DNA from: Bacteroidales bacterium
Lineage (GTDB): Bacteria > Bacteroidota > Bacteroidia > Bacteroidales > VadinHA17
Reading direction: 5' to 3'
DNA length: 33,606 nt
Assembly: GCA_015712185.1 (NCBI GenBank)
Contig: JADDYF010000002.1
Coordinates: forward strand, 1 to 33,606
The position numbers and the translations under genes were made by a program. Below are positions 17,738 to 26,583 of this stretch, in pieces. Within the stretch, counting starts at the first letter, position 1; each line of letters starts with the position of its first letter. Below the pieces are notes generated by a model, which did not search any database, had not been told where the DNA came from, and saw only the letters and a program-made list of their open reading frames with translations.

Positions 17738-19072
17738 ATGAGCAGGATTATAATTCTTGGAGCAGGAGAAAGCGGGACAGGATCTGCAGTTCTGGCACAG
17801 AAACATGGATTTGATGTTTTTGTTTCGGATGCAGGCCTGATAAAGGGTAAGTACAGGGAGATACTGAATAAAAGGAATATAAGGTTTGAGGAGGGCAGGC
17901 ATACTGAAGAGATGATATTATCGGCTGATGAAGTCATTAAAAGTCCGGGGATAAAGGAAGACACACCTGTTGTATTAAAGCTCCGTGAAAAAGGTATACC
18001 CGTGATTTCCGAAATAGAATTTGCCGGGAGGTATGCAAAGGGTGTAAAGATTTGTGTTACAGGGAGCAATGGCAAGACCACTGTAACAAACCTGATCTGG
18101 CACATGCTTAAAAAGGCGGGGAAGAATGTTGCGATGACCGGTAATGTGGGCAACAGCTTTGCAATGGCAGTAGCTGAAGGTCAGCACGATTATTATGTAA
18201 TTGAACTGAGCAGTTTCCAGCTTGACGGAATGTATGAGTTCAGGGCGGAGCTGGCAATCGTGATGAATATTACACCCGATCATCTCGACCGGTATGGCCA
18301 TGAGTTTCAGAATTACATTGATTCAAAATTCCGGATCATACAGAACCAGACAAAATCCGATTTCCTTATCTACTGGGCTGATGATCCGGTTATCAGGGCT
18401 GAGCTGTTGAAAAGAAACCCCGGGATGACCCTTCTTCCTTTCTCCGATACCACTATGGAGAATATGACAGCTTTTATCGAAAACAGGGAATTAATGATTG
18501 ATTACAAACATAAAACCAGCCTTATGACCATTCATGAACTGGCGCTGAAAGGACGTCATAACATCTACAACTCAATGGCGGCAGCTATTGCAGGTAAGGT
18601 ACTGAACATACGGAAAGATGCGATCCGCGAAAGTCTGGCTGATTTTCAGGGAGTAGAGCACAGGCTGGAGCCTGTAATTAAAGTCAGCGGTATCAATTTT
18701 ATTAATGATTCAAAAGCTACTAATGTCAACTCCACATGGTATGCACTTGAATGTATGGAAACGGATGTTGTCTGGATCGTTGGAGGAATAGACAAGGGAA
18801 ACAACTATTCCGAACTCTTTCCTCTGGTAAAGCAGAAAGTCCGTGCGATTGTGTGCCTCGGGAAAGATAACCGGAAAATCATCGAAGCTTTCAGGGACAA
18901 AGTACCCACTATTGTGGAGACCGGATCAATGGAAGAAGCCGTAAGGTCATCATACTACCTGGCAAAGAAAGACTATACGGTATTGCTTTCCCCTGCCTGT
19001 GCAAGCTTTGATCTGTTCAACAATTATGAGGACAGGGGACGCCAGTTTAAATCAGCAGTGAGAAATCTTTAA
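17738..19072 (+). CDS. murD: UDP-N-acetylmuramoylalanine--D-glutamate ligase
   Basis: 444 aa. ILGAGESGTGSAVLA, VTGSNGKTTVTNLI, VIELSSFQLD, NDSKATNVNSTWYAL. Confidence 0.96.
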   Translation: MSRIIILGAGESGTGSAVLAQKHGFDVFVSDAGLIKGKYREILNKRNIRFEEGRHTEEMILSADEVIKSPGIKEDTPVVLKLREKGIPVISEIEFAGRYAKGVKICVTGSNGKTTVTNLIWHMLKKAGKNVAMTGNVGNSFAMAVAEGQHDYYVIELSSFQLDGMYEFRAELAIVMNITPDHLDRYGHEFQNYIDSKFRIIQNQTKSDFLIYWADDPVIRAELLKRNPGMTLLPFSDTTMENMTAFIENRELMIDYKHKTSLMTIHELALKGRHNIYNSMAAAIAGKVLNIRKDAIRESLADFQGVEHRLEPVIKVSGINFINDSKATNVNSTWYALECMETDVVWIVGGIDKGNNYSELFPLVKQKVRAIVCLGKDNRKIIEAFRDKVPTIVETGSMEEAVRSSYYLAKKDYTVLLSPACASFDLFNNYEDRGRQFKSAVRNL

Positions 19073-19083
19073 AATCTGAAAAA

Positions 19084-20295
19084 ATGCAGGAAAGTTTGCT
19101 TTCAAGGACATTTAAGGGGGACAGGACAATCTGGGCACTTGTGGTGCTTTTTATGATCTATTCCCTGCTGGCAGTTTACAGCTCTTCGGCAGGTGTGGCA
19201 TTTATAAAACACGGAGGCAACACAACCTATTTTCTCAGGAGCCAGTTTTTTATGCTGGTTGTGAGCCTCGGAATAATTATTGTTGTCCATAACCTGCCAT
19301 ACAGGATCTATTCATCTCTTTCAGGATTCCTCCTGGTATGCTCGGTTATCCTGCTGATAATGACTTTCTTATTCGGAGCCAGGATCAATGAGGCAACACG
19401 CTTCCTGAGGATCCCGGGAACCGGATTCAGCATTCAGACATCTGATCTGGCCAAAGTGGCGCTGGTAATATACCTGGCCCGATCGCTTGTTAAATACCAT
19501 TCTGAACTTGACAGCTTTGTTGTCGTTACCAGATACTTTTTTATCCCGGTGGCTGTTGTCTGCGGACTCATAATGCCGGAGAACCTCTCAACGGCGGTGC
19601 TGATATTCGGTACAAGCCTGATAATCATGTTTATCGGAAGGATTCCGTTCCGGTTTATCATTGCCTTTATCGGTCTGGCAATTGCAGGCGCCGCCCTTCT
19701 GATTTTACTGATGATGTATGTATTCAAGGATCCAAGAGCTCCAGTATGGTTAGACAGGTTTAAAGATTTTGTTTCAGCTAAAGCAGACAACGAAGCCAAT
19801 TACCAGTCGAATCAGGCAAAAATAGCTATCTCAACCGGCGGCCTGTTCGGGAAAGCGCCCGGAAGAAGCACCCAGAGGAATATGCTTCCCCAGTCAAACT
19901 CCGATTTCATTTTTGCGATTATCATTGAAGAATACGGTTTGATCCTCGGGGCAATACCCCTGGTTCTCGCCTACATGATTTTACTTTTCAGGGGTATAAC
20001 GATTGTAAAGAAATGCGATACCGCCTTTCCTGCTTTTCTCGTAATGGGACTGATAGTGATGATAGTATTCCAGGCTTTTCTCAATATGGTGGTGGCAGTC
20101 GGTCTGTTCCCGGTGACAGGGCAAACACTGCCGATGATAAGCTGGGGAAGGACATCTGTGCTGGTAATGAGTTTTTCAATTGGCGTTATCCTGAGTGTGA
20201 GCAGAGTGGTCAACGCCAGGGCCAAAAAAGAAGAGCTTCCCGAAGAGGCGATCTCTGATGAGGGAGAAAAGATTTATGAGCAAGCCAAGGCATAA
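19084..20295 (+). CDS. ftsW: SEDS-family peptidoglycan glycosyltransferase/division protein
   Basis: 403 aa polytopic. SLLAVYSSSAG, YQSNQAKIAISTGGLFGKAPGRSTQRNMLPQSNSDFIFAIIIEEYG, LPMISWGRTSVLVMSFSIG. Confidence 0.94.
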   Translation: MQESLLSRTFKGDRTIWALVVLFMIYSLLAVYSSSAGVAFIKHGGNTTYFLRSQFFMLVVSLGIIIVVHNLPYRIYSSLSGFLLVCSVILLIMTFLFGARINEATRFLRIPGTGFSIQTSDLAKVALVIYLARSLVKYHSELDSFVVVTRYFFIPVAVVCGLIMPENLSTAVLIFGTSLIIMFIGRIPFRFIIAFIGLAIAGAALLILLMMYVFKDPRAPVWLDRFKDFVSAKADNEANYQSNQAKIAISTGGLFGKAPGRSTQRNMLPQSNSDFIFAIIIEEYGLILGAIPLVLAYMILLFRGITIVKKCDTAFPAFLVMGLIVMIVFQAFLNMVVAVGLFPVTGQTLPMISWGRTSVLVMSFSIGVILSVSRVVNARAKKEELPEEAISDEGEKIYEQAKA

Positions 20296-21388
20296 AAGGA
20301 TTATCATTAGCGGAGGCGGGACGGGAGGTCATATCTTTCCGGCAATTTCCATCGCCAATGCACTCAGGAGAATTGATCCTGGGATTGATATTCTTTTTAT
20401 TGGCTCTGAAGGAAAGATGGAGATGGATAAGATCCCTGCGGCAGGTTACAAAATTGTCGGATTGCCCGTTGCCGGTATTTCCAGAAGGCCAACCCTGAAG
20501 AACCTCAGAGTCCTGCCAAAGCTTATCTTAAGTCTTCACATGGCAAACAGGATTATAAAGGAATTTAATCCTGATGTTGTTGTTGGTGTGGGCGGATATG
20601 CCAGCGGTCCGGTACTCCGGCAGGCCGGGAAGAAAGGAATACCGACTCTTATCCAGGAACAGAACAGCCACGCAGGGATAACAAACAGGCTGCTGGCAAA
20701 AAAAGCTTCGGCTATCTGCGTAGCCTATGACGGCATGGAAAAATATTTTCCGTCCGAAAAGATCATCAGGACCGGAAACCCGGTACGCCAGAACTATGAC
20801 AATATCATAAACCAGCGGGCTGAAGCACTTAATTACTTCAAACTTAAGAGGAATTTCCCTGTGATTCTTGTCCTGGGAGGGTCACTGGGAGCAGGAACAA
20901 TCAATAAAAGCCTGTCAGAGAACATTCTTAAGATGGTCAGTTCGCGCTGCCAGTGGCTTTGGCAGACAGGAAAGCACTATTTCGAAAAGGTAAATATACT
21001 TGTTTCAAATTTTGCTACCGAAAGGATCTCAGTGCACGGATTCATAAACAGGATGGACTATGCTTTTGCAGCCGCTGATGTTATCATTTCAAGAGCAGGA
21101 GCAGGCACTATTTCAGAGCTCTGCCTTGTCGGAAAGCCGGTGATCCTTGTGCCTTCGCCCAATGTTGCCGAAAACCATCAGTACAGAAATGCAATGGCAC
21201 TGGCTGATAAGGATGCGGCTGTGCTGATACCCGACAGAGATTCTGTGCGGTTGCTGGTAGATGAAGCGATCAGCCTTATTTCTGATAAACAAAGGAGAAT
21301 GAGTCTATCAGAAAATATCAGAAAGCTGGCCGACAGGGATGCTGATGTAAGGATTGCAAACGAGATACTTAAGCTTGCCGGAGAATGA
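20276..21388 (+). CDS. murG: UDP-GlcNAc--undecaprenyl-pyrophosphoryl-MurNAc-pentapeptide GlcNAc transferase
   Basis: RIIISGGGTGGHIFPAISIANAL, VVVGVGGYASGP, LIQEQNSHAGITNRLL, RAGAGTISELCLVGKPVILVPSP. The start at 20276 (MSKPRHKR) is preferred over 20258. Both overlap the ftsW 3' end. Confidence 0.95.
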   Translation: MSKPRHKRIIISGGGTGGHIFPAISIANALRRIDPGIDILFIGSEGKMEMDKIPAAGYKIVGLPVAGISRRPTLKNLRVLPKLILSLHMANRIIKEFNPDVVVGVGGYASGPVLRQAGKKGIPTLIQEQNSHAGITNRLLAKKASAICVAYDGMEKYFPSEKIIRTGNPVRQNYDNIINQRAEALNYFKLKRNFPVILVLGGSLGAGTINKSLSENILKMVSSRCQWLWQTGKHYFEKVNILVSNFATERISVHGFINRMDYAFAAADVIISRAGAGTISELCLVGKPVILVPSPNVAENHQYRNAMALADKDAAVLIPDRDSVRLLVDEAISLISDKQRRMSLSENIRKLADRDADVRIANEILKLAGE

Positions 21389-22773
21389 TCGACTTAAGGA
21401 ACATAAAAGGACTTTATTTTGTCGGGATCGGCGGCATCGGCATGAGCGCCCTTGCTTTTTATTTTCTCAAAGGAGGATATGTGGTGGCAGGATATGACCG
21501 TACTCACAATGTAATTACAGACTCTCTTTCCGCCGCAGGCTGCGCAATCACATATGATGATCAGCCGGAAGTCCTGCCTGACCTCTTCAGGAATGATTCA
21601 GCAAAATCGGGTGTGGTGGTCGTTTACACTCCCGCCATACACTCTTCGAACAGGATCCTTTCAAATTTCAGGGAGCACGGATATTTTGTTTGTAAAAGAG
21701 CAGAGCTGCTTGGGGAAATTTCGTCGGGGACCGATACAATTGCTGTTGCAGGCACACACGGAAAAACCACTGTTTCGACAATGATTGCGCATCTGCTGAA
21801 GCAGTCTGAAATCGATTGTTCAGCATTCCTTGGCGGGATCTCAAAGAACTATAATTCAAACCTCCTCCTCGGTCAGAGCCGGTTCACGGTGATGGAAGCT
21901 GATGAATTTGACCGTTCCTTCCACAAACTTGTCCCTTTGATAGCAGTCGTCACATCGCTCGACGCTGATCATCTCGACATCTATGGTGATCAGGAAACCA
22001 TGATAGAAGCTTACAATGTTTTCTGCAGCAGGATAAGACCGGGAGGAACATTGATAGTTAATTCATCCGTCAGAAATGAAATCAAAGTACCGCATGAGGT
22101 CATCTGTTTCACCTATGGTCCGGGCGCTGAGGCTGATTATCATTCGTCAGGTATTGTCAGGGAAGGGGATTGTTACACGTTTGACCTGATAACTCCCGGG
22201 CTGACAATCAGGGATATGCATTTTACCTTCCCGGGCATCATTAACATAGAAAATCTTACCGCTGCAGTTGCTGTTGCCCTGAAATGCGGAGTAACTGAGC
22301 AGGAGATACGCAAGGCCTCCCTGATGTTCCAGGGTGTAAGGAGGAGATTTGACATAAGGGTCGATCTGCCGGGACTTACTTATATCGACGATTATGCCCA
22401 TCACCCTGAAGAAATAAAAGCATGCATAAGAAATGTCAAAGAGTATTTCGGGGAAAGGAAGATCACCGGTATTTTCCAGCCGCATCTCTTTTCACGCACC
22501 CGCGATCATGCAGATGGCTTCGCGTCTGTGCTCGACGAACTTGATGAAGTGATCCTGCTGCCAATATACCCGGCGAGGGAGAATCCTATACCAGGAGTGT
22601 CATCTGAAATGATTTTAAATAAAATGAAATCAGGACGGAAAAAGCTTCTGAAGATGGACGATCTGCCTGAAGCATTGAATGTCGGGTCGCTTGATGTGCT
22701 TGTTACTATTGGTGCGGGAGATATCGACCGGCTGGTGGAACCGATCACCAGAAAACTGAAAAGAGGCGCATAG
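21385..22773 (+). CDS. murC: UDP-N-acetylmuramate--L-alanine ligase
   Basis: 462 aa. YFVGIGGIGMSALAFYFL, VAGTHGKTTVSTMIAH, YIDDYAHHPEEIKA, FQPHLFSRT. Overlaps the murG stop by 4 nt (ATGA). Confidence 0.97.
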   Translation: MIDLRNIKGLYFVGIGGIGMSALAFYFLKGGYVVAGYDRTHNVITDSLSAAGCAITYDDQPEVLPDLFRNDSAKSGVVVVYTPAIHSSNRILSNFREHGYFVCKRAELLGEISSGTDTIAVAGTHGKTTVSTMIAHLLKQSEIDCSAFLGGISKNYNSNLLLGQSRFTVMEADEFDRSFHKLVPLIAVVTSLDADHLDIYGDQETMIEAYNVFCSRIRPGGTLIVNSSVRNEIKVPHEVICFTYGPGAEADYHSSGIVREGDCYTFDLITPGLTIRDMHFTFPGIINIENLTAAVAVALKCGVTEQEIRKASLMFQGVRRRFDIRVDLPGLTYIDDYAHHPEEIKACIRNVKEYFGERKITGIFQPHLFSRTRDHADGFASVLDELDEVILLPIYPARENPIPGVSSEMILNKMKSGRKKLLKMDDLPEALNVGSLDVLVTIGAGDIDRLVEPITRKLKRGA

Positions 22774-22775
22774 CT

Positions 22776-23552
22776 ATGAAAAGGTTATTCAGGATATTAT
22801 TGATTTTGCCGGTATTATACCTTTTTATAATGCCTGTCTGGATCCTGAGCCTGACTAATACAAGGCTTTGCAGCAATATAATGGTCAGTATTGCAGATTC
22901 CTCAGAATATCATTTTGTTACAAAACGGCAGCTTTCAAATATTGTGATGTACAGCGATGGGAGGGTGCTGGGACAGCCCGTGAGAGATGTCTCAGCATTT
23001 GATATCGAGAACAGGATAAATGTGCTCAGAGAGCTTAAGGTGGCGGAGGTTTACATGTCGATCGATGGAACATTACATGTATATGCCGACCAGCGAAATC
23101 CTGTCATGAGAGTCATACCTGATGAGGGAGGAGATTTTTTTGTTGACGAGGATGGTGTTGTGATGAGAAAAAGGAACCTGTATACGCCAAGGCTTCATGT
23201 CGTCGGGGGGAACATCACTATAAGCCAGGCAATGCTCAACGGCATTAGCATACTGGATACCGCAATAAAAAATTCAATACTTAAAGATATTTTTCAGCTT
23301 GTCGTATATACAAGCAATAAAAGTTTCTGGTCAGCGCAGATCGACCAGATATATGTGGACGGTGATAATGAGATAGACCTCATACCCAGGGTCGGGAACC
23401 ACCTTATCCATCTGGGTACTATCGAAAATTATGAAGGGAAGCTGAGAAATCTTGCAGCTTTTTATGAGAAAGTACTGCCTGAGGTAGGATGGAACAAGTA
23501 TTCGTTGATAAATCTTGAATTCAAGGATCAGATAGTTTGCAGAAAAAGATAG
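22776..23552 (+). CDS. ftsQ: FtsQ-like cell division protein
   Basis: 258 aa. One N-terminal transmembrane segment and a POTRA/FtsQ-like extracytoplasmic region, located between murC and ftsA. Confidence 0.82.
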   Translation: MKRLFRILLILPVLYLFIMPVWILSLTNTRLCSNIMVSIADSSEYHFVTKRQLSNIVMYSDGRVLGQPVRDVSAFDIENRINVLRELKVAEVYMSIDGTLHVYADQRNPVMRVIPDEGGDFFVDEDGVVMRKRNLYTPRLHVVGGNITISQAMLNGISILDTAIKNSILKDIFQLVVYTSNKSFWSAQIDQIYVDGDNEIDLIPRVGNHLIHLGTIENYEGKLRNLAAFYEKVLPEVGWNKYSLINLEFKDQIVCRKR

Positions 23553-23583
23553 GATGAAAATAAAAAACCATATTTAGTATCAT

Positions 23584-24933
23584 ATGAATAAAAATGCAAA
23601 GTACGTAGCAGCGATCGACATCGGCACCACAAAAATTGTGGCAATTGTCGGTACAAAAAACGAGAATGGAAAAATCGAGATTCTCGGACTCAGCAAGGCT
23701 CTTTCCAAGGGTGTGAAAAGAGGAGTGGTACTCAACATCGAAGAGACGGTATCAGCTATTCAGACAACTATGGAGGATGTGCAGGCAAGGTCTGGAATAA
23801 TGTTCACAGAAGCATTTGTGGGAATTGCCGGGCAGCACATTAAAAGCATGAAGAACAGAGGGTATATCATGCGCGATAACCATGAGGATGAAATAACAAA
23901 AGATGAAGTCTTCAGGCTTATCGAGGATATGCACAAGATCCATATCGAGATAGGAGAAGAGATAATCCATGTAATTCCCCAGAACTTCATTATTGATAAT
24001 GAGACAGGGATAAAAAGTCCTATCGGTATCTGCGGGAAAAGACTTGAAGCCAACTTCCATATTGTGATCGGACAGGTCGCTGCTGCAAAGAATATCGAAA
24101 AATGCATAAGGAAAGCAGGACTCAGCCTAAAGGATATGATCCTGGAGCCTCTTGCATCTTCTGACGCCGTGCTTACCGAAGACGAAAAAGAGGCCGGAGT
24201 GGCTCTCGTGGATATAGGCGGGGGAACGACCGATGTTGCAGTTTATTACGATAACGTCATCCGTCATACCGCCGTCATTCCGCTGGGGGGCAATGTTGTA
24301 ACAAAGGATATCAAGGAGGGATGTGCAATATTGCAGCGTCATGCAGAACTTCTTAAGATCCAGTACGGTTCGGCAATGGGAGATATAGCGCCGGATGATA
24401 AGGTTGTTGCCATCCCCGGGATCAGCGGCAGGGCACCAAAGGAGATATCCTTCAAGAGCCTTGCTTATATAATTCAATCGAGGATGGAGGAGATAATAGA
24501 TTTCGTCAGTTTTGAAATTCAGAATTCAGGTTATGCAGACAAGCTTGCTGCCGGTGTGGTAATTACCGGAGGCGGAGCAATGCTGAGACATCTCCCCCAG
24601 CTTATGAAATTCAGGATGGCTATGGATGTGAGGATCGGACTGCCGAACCAGCATCTGACCGGACCCGGAAAAAATGAAATAAACCAGCCTATGTATGCAA
24701 CAAGCGTGGGGTTGATAATGCGGGGTTTCGATTATCTTGAAACATATAAAAAATCGTTCAGGGCAGGACTGAAAGAGGAATTTATCAATTACAGGCCTGA
24801 GCCGGTAAGTCTGGAGGAAGAGACCGACGAAGCTGACGGAGGTAAACAGCCTGAAGCCAGATTAACGCTGGCTGAAAAAATCAAGATCATTATGGCAAAG
24901 ATGTTTGAGACAGAAGATCAGCCTATTAACTAA
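23584..24933 (+). CDS. ftsA: Cell division protein FtsA (actin-like)
   Basis: 449 aa. YVAAIDIGTTKIVAIVG, VGIAGQHIKSMKNRG, VALVDIGGGTTDVAVY, GVVITGGGAMLRHLPQL. C-terminal amphipathic-looking tail LAEKIKIIMAKMFE. Confidence 0.96.
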   Translation: MNKNAKYVAAIDIGTTKIVAIVGTKNENGKIEILGLSKALSKGVKRGVVLNIEETVSAIQTTMEDVQARSGIMFTEAFVGIAGQHIKSMKNRGYIMRDNHEDEITKDEVFRLIEDMHKIHIEIGEEIIHVIPQNFIIDNETGIKSPIGICGKRLEANFHIVIGQVAAAKNIEKCIRKAGLSLKDMILEPLASSDAVLTEDEKEAGVALVDIGGGTTDVAVYYDNVIRHTAVIPLGGNVVTKDIKEGCAILQRHAELLKIQYGSAMGDIAPDDKVVAIPGISGRAPKEISFKSLAYIIQSRMEEIIDFVSFEIQNSGYADKLAAGVVITGGGAMLRHLPQLMKFRMAMDVRIGLPNQHLTGPGKNEINQPMYATSVGLIMRGFDYLETYKKSFRAGLKEEFINYRPEPVSLEEETDEADGGKQPEARLTLAEKIKIIMAKMFETEDQPIN

Positions 24934-24968
24934 CAGAATTTTATCGGGCAGCATAAAAAAATCATACC

Positions 24969-26480
24969 ATGGGTAAAAAACAAATTCTAAAAGAGGCATC
25001 AGACGATATAATGAACTTTGACCTGCCTGTCGAAAGATCGTCACTTATCAAAGTCCTTGGCATAGGAGGAGGGGGCTGCAATGCCGTGAATCATATGTTT
25101 GAAAAGGGCATCAAGGATGTAAACTTCATCGTATGCAATACTGACCACCAGTCGCTGGCGATGAGCCCTGTTCCCATAAAGGTGCAGATAGGTGAATCGC
25201 TCACTGAGGGAATGGGAGCCGGAAGTCTGCCGGATAAGGGCAGGCAGGCCGCTCTTGAAAACCTCGATGACGTGATGAAAGCTCTTGGCGGAAATACCAG
25301 GATGGTATTCATTACAACAGGTATGGGCGGGGGAACAGGCACCGGCGCAATCCCGGTAATTGCAAGGGCATGTAAGGAGGCAGGGCTTCTGACAATAGCA
25401 GTCGTCACAATACCTTTCAAATCAGAAGGGAAGGTGAGAATAAGGTATGCAATTGATGGCATTTCGGAACTTAAAAATCATGTGGATTCGCTGCTGGTAA
25501 TAAACAACGAGAAGCTGAGAGAGATCTATGGCAACCAGGGAGTATCAACGGCTTTTGCCAAGGCTGATGATGTCCTTGCCATTGCGGTAAAAGGTATTGC
25601 AGAAATAATAACCGTTACAGGCTATATTAATGTTGATTTTGCTGATGTTGAGACTGTCATGAGGAATTCAGGCGTTGCTCTCATGGGTATGGGTGCGGCT
25701 GCCGGGGAGAACAGGGCTATCAGAGCGATGGAAAATGCACTGGCTTCCCCGCTCCTTAATTCAAACGATATCACCGGGGCTAAAAGCATACTTATCAATA
25801 TTTCGTCGGGGAAAGGTGAGCATGAGCTAACCATGGATGAGCTCGGTGAAATAACAGACTATATGTATGAGGCAGCCTCAGAGGATGCCCTGATCATAAG
25901 AGGTTTGTCGCAGGAAGAAGATCTCGGGGAGAACATCAGCGTTATAGTTATTGCCACAGGATTTGAACCTAACAGCATATTCCAGCCGTATAAGCCTCCA
26001 AAGACCAAAAAAGTTGTATTGCTGCCAGATGATGATACGGTACCTCCCCATAAGATACCGGAGAAGAATGAAGAGGCATTTACCGTTCATGAAAAAGGCA
26101 GGAAATCCATTGTGATAGATCTTGAAAAAGAGTATCAGGGAGTATTTGAATTTGAACTGGAAAATTCTCAGGGTGTGAATGATGAAGCAAAGAAGAAGCA
26201 GGGAAACGAGGAAGAAGCCCGGGAGAAGGCTGATACAAAGCTCCGTAAGGTGAAACACATACAAAACCTGCTGAAGAAAGGAGGCCTTTCAAATAAAACT
26301 ATGAAGGAGAACATAGATACATTTGAGGATGTTCCTGCCTATGTGCGAAGGAACATGTCACTTGGATCTTCCGAGAAAACCTCTGACTCCAAGTTGTCGA
26401 AGTTCACGCTTTCCTCCGATGAGAACGATGAACCGATCCTCAGGGAGAATAATGCCTACCTGAACGATAATGTAGACTGA
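24969..26480 (+). CDS. ftsZ: Cell division protein FtsZ (tubulin-like GTPase)
   Basis: 503 aa. KVLGIGGGGCNAVNHM, FITTGMGGGTGTGAIPVIA, long variable linker, C-terminal AYLNDNVD. Confidence 0.97.
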   Translation: MGKKQILKEASDDIMNFDLPVERSSLIKVLGIGGGGCNAVNHMFEKGIKDVNFIVCNTDHQSLAMSPVPIKVQIGESLTEGMGAGSLPDKGRQAALENLDDVMKALGGNTRMVFITTGMGGGTGTGAIPVIARACKEAGLLTIAVVTIPFKSEGKVRIRYAIDGISELKNHVDSLLVINNEKLREIYGNQGVSTAFAKADDVLAIAVKGIAEIITVTGYINVDFADVETVMRNSGVALMGMGAAAGENRAIRAMENALASPLLNSNDITGAKSILINISSGKGEHELTMDELGEITDYMYEAASEDALIIRGLSQEEDLGENISVIVIATGFEPNSIFQPYKPPKTKKVVLLPDDDTVPPHKIPEKNEEAFTVHEKGRKSIVIDLEKEYQGVFEFELENSQGVNDEAKKKQGNEEEAREKADTKLRKVKHIQNLLKKGGLSNKTMKENIDTFEDVPAYVRRNMSLGSSEKTSDSKLSKFTLSSDENDEPILRENNAYLNDNVD

Positions 26481-26484
26481 TGTT

Positions 26485-26517
26485 GCAACGTTGCTGCCTA
26501 CGTTGCCGGCAACGTTG
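26485..26517. repeat. 12-bp-phased ACGTTG/palindromic element immediately downstream of ftsZ
   Basis: ACGTTG at 26488, 26500 and 26512 (exact 12-bp period). Perfect 16-bp palindrome ACGTTGCCGGCAACGT (26500-26515). 9-bp arms CAACGTTGC (26486-26494) and GCAACGTTG (26509-26517). Confidence 0.75.
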
Positions 26518-26583
26518 ATTCCGCTTCCGGTAATTTGGTCACAGCCGGCAGTTGTGTCGTCCATAATTTCTATATTTGCGCTG

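Noticed and set aside
26358-26564. 68-aa reverse ORF with GSGINVAGNVGSNVAT repeats near the ftsZ end
   Set aside because: Most of it is antisense to the ftsZ C-terminus. The repeat-like stretch is explained by the 12-bp-phased DNA element. Mentioned only as an alternative origin for that element.
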